Origin: Eutreptiella sp. 'Long Island Sound 2002'
Lineage: Eukaryota; Euglenozoa; Euglenophyceae; Eutreptiales; Eutreptiaceae
DNA length: 64,000 bases
Direction of reading: 5' to 3'
Assembly: GCA_964036045.1 (NCBI GenBank)
Contig: OZ038399.1
Span: 21,287,670 to 21,351,669, forward strand
Shown here: piece after piece, positions 23,901 to 32,900 of the stretch
Layout: the number at the start of each line of letters is the position of its first letter
Position numbering within the stretch: the stretch's first letter is position 1
Notes under the pieces: generated by a model
The model's database searches: none
Told to the model about the DNA's origin: nothing
Seen by the model: only the letters and a program-made list of their open reading frames with translations
Translations under genes and position numbers: made by a program

Positions 23901-26900
23901 CGCAGCGAGACATGGAGTGGACGACCAGGATGCGGAGGGGAGTGGGCAGCAAAAACCGTAAAACGACCCCCGCAGCGACCAGCACAACTTCCAGTGCGCC
24001 AACTACTGGGCCCCGCTAACGCGGAAACGGCGCCACAAGGAACACCGGCCGCAGCGGCCGTCAGAACGCATTAACCCGACGCAGCACGCGAAGGGAAGAA
24101 CGGGTGACTGTCCAGCGCCCTGTAAAGAGCTGCAACCTGACAAAATGTCACACAGGGGGCTACAGGCGGGGGCAGTGGCAGGAAATGGCTGGAGGGAAAG
24201 GGGCTCCGCAGGGCTGTGCAAGGGCAGTAAAACAGGCGGTTCCTGCCGAGCAGCAAAGCTGCAGGACGGTGTTGGTGGTTACCAAAAGCGGTTTGCAGAG
24301 GTTCGAGGTGCAGACAAGTGCCATTTTAGGAGTAGACGGTGGTTGTGGTGGCAGCACAGGGGAGGGGGGCTGTTTGCTGCTCCTTGCAACAGGGATGTCG
24401 ATGGCTTTGCCTCTTTTGCTCGGGATCAGGGGTCGGGTGCGCTGCGGGGGATGTAGGGGTCAAGCTTGGGGGTCGGGCTTCGGGTCAGGGTTGGGGGGCT
24501 TGGGGGTGGGTTGGGCCTTCTTCTTTGCCTTAAAGCAGAGCATAGTCCACAGGCACATGGGGAGGACTTGTGCACTGTAGTAGGCATTTTCTGAGTGGTG
24601 TCTGCGAAGGCCAGAGGAATGATGAAATCGGGTCGACAAACACAAAAGACAACGTGCCATACTTGCTTCCTATCGTTACTATTTGGCGTTGCGCAAACCA
24701 ACGGAGTGCCTAATGGGATGCCAGCCCTGTTTGTAGTGACGTACCCCTCGCACAATCTGTCCTGTGACTCCTGTCCTGCCCAACTGGTTGCCCAACGAAG
24801 GGATTGTCGTTGGGTTTTTTGTGCTTCGGAGCAGGGGCTCGTCCACAACCTTTGTTTTGTCCTTTCTCCCCCTGGGAATGGCCTTTGAACACGAGCTCTC
24901 CTCGGTGCCGGACTGAAATGCCTTTCTCCCCCAGCTGTGGGTTTAGGACCTTTTTGGGGTGGGTGAGGCATCCGCGGTCGTGGTGTTGGGTTGGAGCCGA
25001 GGAGTTATATTGAGGGGGCATGTTTTGTTCAGACACCAGGTTTGGCCCGCAGCTGCTGGCGGTTGATGGTCAACTTGCGGTTGGCTGACTGTTATGCGTC
25101 GCCAACCGCCGGCAGTTGGGGCGCAAACGTCATAAACCAAAACGCTGATGTAGGTACTCTTTGCCTTCCGGCCACCCTGACAGCCCTTCTGCCCCTCTCT
25201 CCCACATTCTTCTCCCAAACTGTCCCAAAGCTCCCCGTGTCTCCGGCGGACCCGGGGGAGGCTCCTCCTTCAAAAGCATTACGTTCCAAAGGATCGCTTT
25301 GTCCAGCCGCGGCATTGAACATTCGCGCACGCGGGGGGCACGAGGTAGTACCTTGCTCCTCAAATTCTTTGATCAACTGCGGGATGTACTGTTGGTCCGT
25401 GATGACGTGCTTGCGGTACAACATCAGCGCTGCCACTGGGGCGTCGGGCGGCAGGTGGGAATGCTGCCTGCAACACGGCAAGCGACCCGGAACGATCGGC
25501 TGTGATGGATAGACCTCAGTACATCACGAAGCGCTCAAATATCAAGGCCACGGAAGGGCGGGGGAAGAGTCGTGTGTTGTGTATGTGGTCCCGTGACAGG
25601 CGTCTTTCCCGCCAGCGCGAGGGTGTTCCGTACAGTTGGGGTGCACTACAATGGCCTCGTCACTGAGCAGAGCAGAGAGGCAAGCAGAGCTTCAGTTTGG
25701 GGGGCTCCTGTCGCGCGGTGCCGGCTCCATCGGCTTGGAATAATTCCGCTAGAACCCAGAAACACAAAAACCAACAATAAGAGGGAAAACCCCCTATTCA
25801 ATAGCCATTGGGAATACTTGTCCACGGCAATGTACACAGTGATATGTTGACACTTTTTTTTATAGATTTTTGCATGCTTTTGGAATTTTTGAAGGAAATT
25901 TTGTAAATTTTTTCTTCATGATTTTTTATTTTCATTTGGATTTTTAAGGGCAGGCCTTCCACAAAGGAGAGCTACAGCTCTGCACATCTGCCCATTCTGC
26001 ACACACCCATGTCGGTGGCGGGACCATCTGAATTGCGCGCTGCGCAGTGGGAGGCCCCATTGACCAAAACACACCCTCCAAAACACCGTTGGCTCTGTCG
26101 TGAAGCTTTGTTAGCCCCCCCCCCCCCCCACGACCGTGAAGCTCACAAGCACATCCGATGCGGGAGGTGCTCCTGGGCGTTTCTGGGCGGTTGTGCTCGG
26201 GCTGGGGATCCGTGGCCCCGGCGGCCCCAACCCGCCCACCCGTGAAGAGGGAGGGAGGGGGCCTAGCCCTTTGGCCTCTGGGCTATGACCCCGCAGACCC
26301 ACCCACCCAGCCCATAAACCGTCCACCCACGGGACGGGGGGCATGCCCAGCTCCCACCCCCCGATTGCCGGGGGCCGCACACCCACTTCTGGGGTCGGTG
26401 TACAGACACGGGCATGCGCCCAGGCGCTCGGTACAGACGTACGTGTTCCCAAGCGGCCGCGCACCTCAGAACCAACAGGGCTCGCAGCTCCTGAGTCCCG
26501 GCGGGTTCAGGCGGGTTCCCGGTAGGATCCGCCCACCCGGCGGTTTGGACCTGCCGGGGCAAACGACTGCTCCCGGCCGCTTGGCGCCCAAACAGTCAAG
26601 TCCCGCCCAGGCCTCAGGACTCCCCTTTGTGTTGGTTGCGTCCCCAGACAGCCCCCTTTTCTCACCCGGTTCCACATGCCCCCGCTGGGCCGCTCGAGTT
26701 GCCGGGTCATACTTGTGCCAGTTCAGGTAATCTTCTGCGGACGTGAAGTAGCCGTCTTTGTCCGGGTGCACGAGGCCTTTGAGGAAGGAAAGGCACAGAG
26801 AGGCTGGAGAGTCGGGGTCCCTAGCACTTCTCCGGACAGCAAAGCCCCGGTTGGGGTTGGGGGTGGCGGCGGGGGCTGGAGGGGGGCTGAAATGTCTCTT

Positions 26901-29900
26901 TGCCCCCGCTCCCTGAGATGGGGGGTCTGCAGAACCCCCGGGGGGGGGGGGGGCGATGAAGGCTGGTGGGCGAAACCGGTCGCAGCAACCGGCGTTCTGG
27001 TCCGCTAAAACCACCCCTCATCGGTTTCTGATGACAAGTAGCATTCCACTGGCAGTCAGTAGCGGTCGGTGCTGCATTAGTGAAATTGATTGTCCAATTA
27101 ATTGGGGTAATCACTTGATTTTCAATATTTGGTTGCATTCTCCAAAATAATTGGCACAATCATTTATTCTTAACAGTGACCGCTAATTGGGTTGAGGTAC
27201 ATATCCTGGGGAAGGTGTGCTGCAGGCCTACGATGGGGCCTTGGGGGCTTGGGTGACAAAGAGGGGGACCCCCAAAAAAAGTCCCCTTCCTGACAGCCCC
27301 TTGTTTGCTCGGGGGGCCACGCTGGGGGGCGGGGGGGGGGGGGGGGCAAGGGAAACACCGGCGACCCAAGACCTGCGGCACCGGGTCGTCTGCCTGGGAA
27401 ACCGGGGATTACGGACCGCCGAGTCACACCAACCCCGGGGCCTTCAAGTGCCTCCCTGGACCATGGCCAAGTGTTTTCTCAGTGACGGGGGGAGGGGGGC
27501 GGGGCGGGGGGAGGGGGGACGCTGGACTCACCCACGCACTGTCCACACCCCGCCACCCGTGGGCGTCCTCCCATCCGCTGCCTTTGCCGGCATTGGCCTT
27601 TGGTGTGTGCTGCCACAGACCACAGCCATCCCCACGCCTGCCACTACAGCCCTGCAAGGGGGCCCGACGCCCATGCTCTGTGTTTCCCTTCCCCTTCCCG
27701 ATCACCATTTGGTACCCCCCCCGCTCCCAAGGCACGGAGGCACACCGCAAGCAATCCTTTGGACCAGGCAGAAGACATGCAGACCGGCACCAAAACAGGT
27801 TTACGACAAAGCAGGGGTGCAGCCACTGAGAATCCCCCCCCCCCGCGGAGCACCCGCTCCACGAAGACAAAGCCGGCTCATGGCAGCCGCCACTCCGCCG
27901 CGTTCGGCCCCGATGTCTCCTTGGCGTAGGTTTTGGAGGGGCGGTTCGTGACAAATCTAACCACCACCATCGAGTGCGAGTGGGGCGACGGGGCTGTCCA
28001 GGGCGCTGGTGGCTTGGAATGGGGCACGGAAAGGGCGCACATTGTTCAACAAAGGGAATGGGGTGCGAGAAGCCCAAAGCCGAGAGACAAGTGCATATTA
28101 ACTGGGAGCTTCATCACACTTTGTGAGGGCCAAGCGCTGCAGGCCTTTGCTGCAACAAATTTCAGTGAGGATCGTGGCTGATACACTAGGAAACAAGCCT
28201 TCTGCTGCAGGGGGCACACCCAGCGGTGGGGTCTCTTTGACGGCCTTGGGCTGGATGTCGATGTCCATCAAATACTCATTGGCCAAGTACAAGAACATGG
28301 AGGACACGTTCTGGGACCCGCCCTGGTTCCAGTACCCGTAGACGGTGAGCCAATTGCGCAGATCGCGGACCTTTTTCCCGGGAATGAACTTGAGCAGCTT
28401 TGGGCCAATCTGATGGACAGCGGCCGCAGCAGTGACAGGGACCAAGGGAAGGGCAGTGGCAGAGGCCAGGGCAGAGGCAGTGTGAGGCGCAGGTGCATAG
28501 GCAATACCAGAGTGTCTTGTGGCAAGGCGCCCGCTCCGCCGCCCCGAAAGGCAGTACACCCCAAAAAGCTGGAGAGACAGCAATTGTAGGAGCGTGGCTG
28601 GTAACCGCCATCGGTTGGCCGGCAACCGCCGCCGGCAGGCTGGCAACCGCCATCGGTTGCAAGCGCCATCGGTTGGCTGGCTGCTGCGAGTCACCACTCT
28701 GCTTGAACAGCAGCCCCAGCCCCTGCCCCACTTGTGGTGGTGGACGTAGAGGTAGAATACCCGAGTGATCTCCAGGCACCAGCGAACCATTATCAGTCCC
28801 TTCCGGCTGGCGGGTCACCCGGGACACCCCAGCGCCTGACACGGCTTGTGGGTATTACTTGTGCCCATCTAGGACTCGAACTCAGGGCCTCCCGGCCAGG
28901 CGTCATGTGCTATGACAGCTGCGCCACGTGACCTTGTCCCCATTTCTGGTGGGAACCTTCAGCACGTGTGTGGACACGGGCAGCTGACGGCACTCAACCC
29001 CCGAGCAGGCGCGACCTCGGGGACGAGGCGTCATAGTGCGTCGACACAGCGCCACACCAAAGACGGGGCTCCCACTCCAATCAGGCACAGGCACCGGCTG
29101 CTACGCGCCCCCCTCAAATGCCCCAGCGACCAGCAGCAGAGCAAGCGTGCTGCAGCAGGACGCACACCGTGAGAGGTCCCGTTCAAAACGCGTGAGACGG
29201 AGCTCTAGCGCCAAACGGCGGCCGCCCTCTGACCGTCAAAGCGTGAGGGTGCACAAGGCGCCCAACATCGTACGGCCCTTCCGAATCAAAACCCAAACCC
29301 CCGGGCCCCGCACCGTTGAGCACAGCCCTGGCCGTGTGCCCCAGACCTTCAAAAACGACAGATAGCCCACAATGCGGTCCTCCTCCTTCTGCGAGCCGAA
29401 CAGCCCCAGCACTTTCTTGACCACCGGCGGTGGGCCTTTGCGTTCTCCGGAGGCGTTCATCTGGAAATCCCCTGAGAGCGAGCGCGGGGCCGTGCAGCCC
29501 AGTCCTGCGCGCACGACCGGGCCCCTTGCCGCGCGTGCGCTGCAGTGCCTCCCTTGCCTCCAAGCCCTACGCCCTCCCCAGCCCCCTGCCCCTCCGCACC
29601 CCCACTGTCCTCCCTCGGGGGTGAGTGCCATTGCCCCGTCCCAAGTACAGGTCGAGCTGCAGATCAACGGCCCCCTGTTCGGTCCAACGGGCAGGAGATG
29701 GCAGGCTGTCCCTGGCGCTGAGGCAAATACTGCGCTCCCGCTGGCCGGTAGGTACCCTACCCCTTTTGAGCCTCCAGCACCTCCACCACCCTTCCCCCAT
29801 AGCCCTCTATCCAGCCGCACTCCCTTGCTCCACCGCACGTCACTCTTTCTTGCACCTCGCCCCCTCTACCAACCCGGCCATTTTGGTCCACTTTTTGGGA

Positions 29901-32900
29901 TAATCCCAAGTCAATACCCAGGCCATTGTGGTCCACGTTTTGGGTTAATCCCCAGTCAATCCCCAGGCCCCCTCCCTCCAGCCCCATCACATCCCTCCAG
30001 CGCCAACGCCACCCCTCCACAATCGGGCAAGCATACCCACTTGAGTGCTTGACATCAGCTCCAGGGAGGACTCAAACACCAGCCGGATGGGGATATCCGA
30101 GATCCGCTCCTTGATCCATTCCACTTGATCGAAATCAAACAACAAGCTTCCAAAAAACACGTTCGCCTCCTGCAGCAGCGTCATACATGTGCGTACTGTA
30201 CTGTGTGGCACTCTGCCTCACTTCTTGGGGCGGGACAAAGCTGTGGCTGGTCCCTCTGGAATCAGTCTGGGAAAACAGACTTGAAGGGCCAGACCCCATT
30301 TTCCTCGTTGAATTGTGTTCAGAGCAGGTTTGGCTTGGAGTGAGGGTGACGCAAGCGATGTTAACGTGCACGGGAGAGATGGGGAGCGCTATGTTACCGT
30401 GTCCCATGCAAACACTGGAATTCTGCGGAACACTCGTGTGCAGTGGGCGATTGGTATTGCATCTGCACTCAAAATTTACAAAGTCAAAAAAAATCCAAAA
30501 CTTAATCATTTCTTGCGATTTCTTCTTTTTTTTCACTTTTGCAAATTTCAGTCATTGCGTTGGCACCCGAAAGAGCAATGATTTCATTTTGCTCTTTTTT
30601 TGTTTGCGGTTTTTTGCGAATTGTTTTTTCGGGTGTGCGTCATTTTCCACCCAATGAATGTGGCGTCTGCTGTTGATAGCTGCAGGGTGCTGCCATTTCC
30701 CGGGGGTGCCTGGTGCTTGCTGTTCATTCCTTCCGTGTTCACATTCACAATCCCAGGGACAATACCGCAGCAAAAGTCCGATATTTCCGCATGTGGTCGT
30801 CAGCAAAGCGCGCCCTGGCCATTTCATGGGGAATGGCTTGAAAATACGACCGCGACGATGATACGGTGTCGGCAAAATAGCAGCGCTGGTTTGTGCTGTG
30901 CTGATGTGTGATGTGCAGAATCAATTCATAATTGCGCCAATTCACGCTTCGGGCCCAGAGGTACTTTCTTGGTGCGCACTTTGCAGCCAATTTCACGCTT
31001 TCTACGGCACGGCGCGAAAAGTGCAACTCGTTGCACTCCCGTCGTACTCCATTGCGTTCCAGTCACCGTCCGTCACCTTCTCGTCGCACTACGCTACACA
31101 CCCGTGACCCGAAGGGAACGCAGTCGCCGACCACACCTCCGCTGCGGCCGAGCTTGACACACGGGGCGTCCCGGGGAGAGAAACAACGATGGAGAACCGC
31201 TGCGGTCGGTGACAACCCCGTCGATACAAAGCGCCGGTTAGCCATCAGCTGCCGTCGGACAACCGCCAACAACCGTCGTTTGCCCCGCGGCTGCGATCAC
31301 CCAACGGGCAGCCGAAGTCAGGCAGTCGCCGACTTCCGTCGGTTGGTCGTCAACCGCCGTCAGTCAACCCCCAGCCACCACGACCCTCTGCAAAACGCAC
31401 CGACTCCCCGCGGACCTTCCTGCCCGACACCGCAACACTGAGAGGGGGCTGACGCACTTTGAGGGCACTTTCCACTTCGTCCCGGCGACTGTCGATGTCC
31501 CGGTCGCTGTACACGAGCAGCTCCAGCCCCGGCACCGTCGCTTTCAGCTTCTTTGCCACGTCGCGGTAGAGCTCTGCGCAGGCGACGGCATGCGACACAG
31601 AGGCACTGGGGTCCGGGAGGCCTGCGGGGGTGGGTCAAGACGTCACTGTTAATACGCAGCAGGAAGCCGCCCCTCATCTGCCTCCGACAGCGACAGGTCG
31701 CCAGGCGTTGCCGTGACCGCCCGACAAACCGGACGTCGGCAGACGCAGCACCGGCCCTCTACCGAGACCACCTGACACGACGTCCATCTGACGGTCCTGA
31801 AGTGCCACCCGCTTTCCTTTTGGACGCTCCCAATCCGTTCCCCTTATGTGGTCTGCAGTCCTGCGGAAGTTCGCGCTCGTGGGGGGGTCGTTGGAGCCCC
31901 TTGACCAGGACCCCCCCCCCTCCCCCTCCCCTTCAGGGCTCAAGTGATGCGGAGCCCTAAACGGGCGGACGCAGGAGGGGGGGGGGGGGGGGTGAGGTAC
32001 CCCAACACATACGGCTCAAAATGATACCCACGATGCGCTGATCACTTTGAGGTATGTATCATGGGGTAATTTTTTTTGAAAAAAAATTCTTCCGGGCCGC
32101 TTCGCGAGTGGTGAGTCATCATTAGACGTTTTAGACTAGCCTCTTTGGACTGGCCTGTCACGGAGCCCCTTTCCTAACCCCTGTGTCACATCTAGTCCAT
32201 CTGTGATTTTTTTTACGGGGCCCTGGACAGTCACCCATTTATTCTTCACCGCACGACGCAGTGCCGATCTTCTCCTGAAGGTCCGCCACGCCGCTGCCTT
32301 GACCCCACCATCTCTGTTTCTCCATCGGCGGCGGGTTGTGGTGGTCAAGACGTCAAAGCCCCCCCCCCTTTCCATCAGGGGGCTCAAACGACCCCCCCCC
32401 CCCGGCGCGCAAACCATTTCTCGCCCTCACCTGGTGCTGTTCTCCACTCTTTTCGGTCCATGGCACCCCCAGCCCCCAAAGTTCTCCCAGGCTGCATTTG
32501 GATCCAGATTGCCACAGGCCTGGGCTTAAAGGGGAGGCAGGCCAAGGGGTAGTGCAGCAAACAATTGGAAACCCGGCGGACCGCGGTTGAGAAAGCGGTT
32601 GGGGGAGCAGGAGGCGGCGGTTACGACGCCGTCGCAGACGCTGTCGGAGTTGGAAGGATGCGGTTGGAGCGTGACTGACGGGTGCTGTAGAAGGCGGAGG
32701 GGTCCTCCCTCAATTCAAGCGCAGGCTTCGGTGGCCCCCTCAGCACGGCCCCTGCCACATCCAGCACAGCCCCAACACACTAAATACTGGGCTCCGCGAA
32801 CGCGGAAACGACACCAGCAGGAGCACCGGCCGCAGCGGCCGACAGAACACAGCAACCCGACGCAACATGCGAAGGGAAGAACGGGTGACTGTCCAGGGCC

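Noticed and set aside
27860-27935. Extra CHLH exon between C5 and C6
   Set aside because: An open stretch after an AAG exists, but C5 joins C6 directly in phase and the stretch has no family similarity.
28855-28945. Functional tRNA gene
   Set aside because: B-box is good but acceptor and T-stems do not pair properly.
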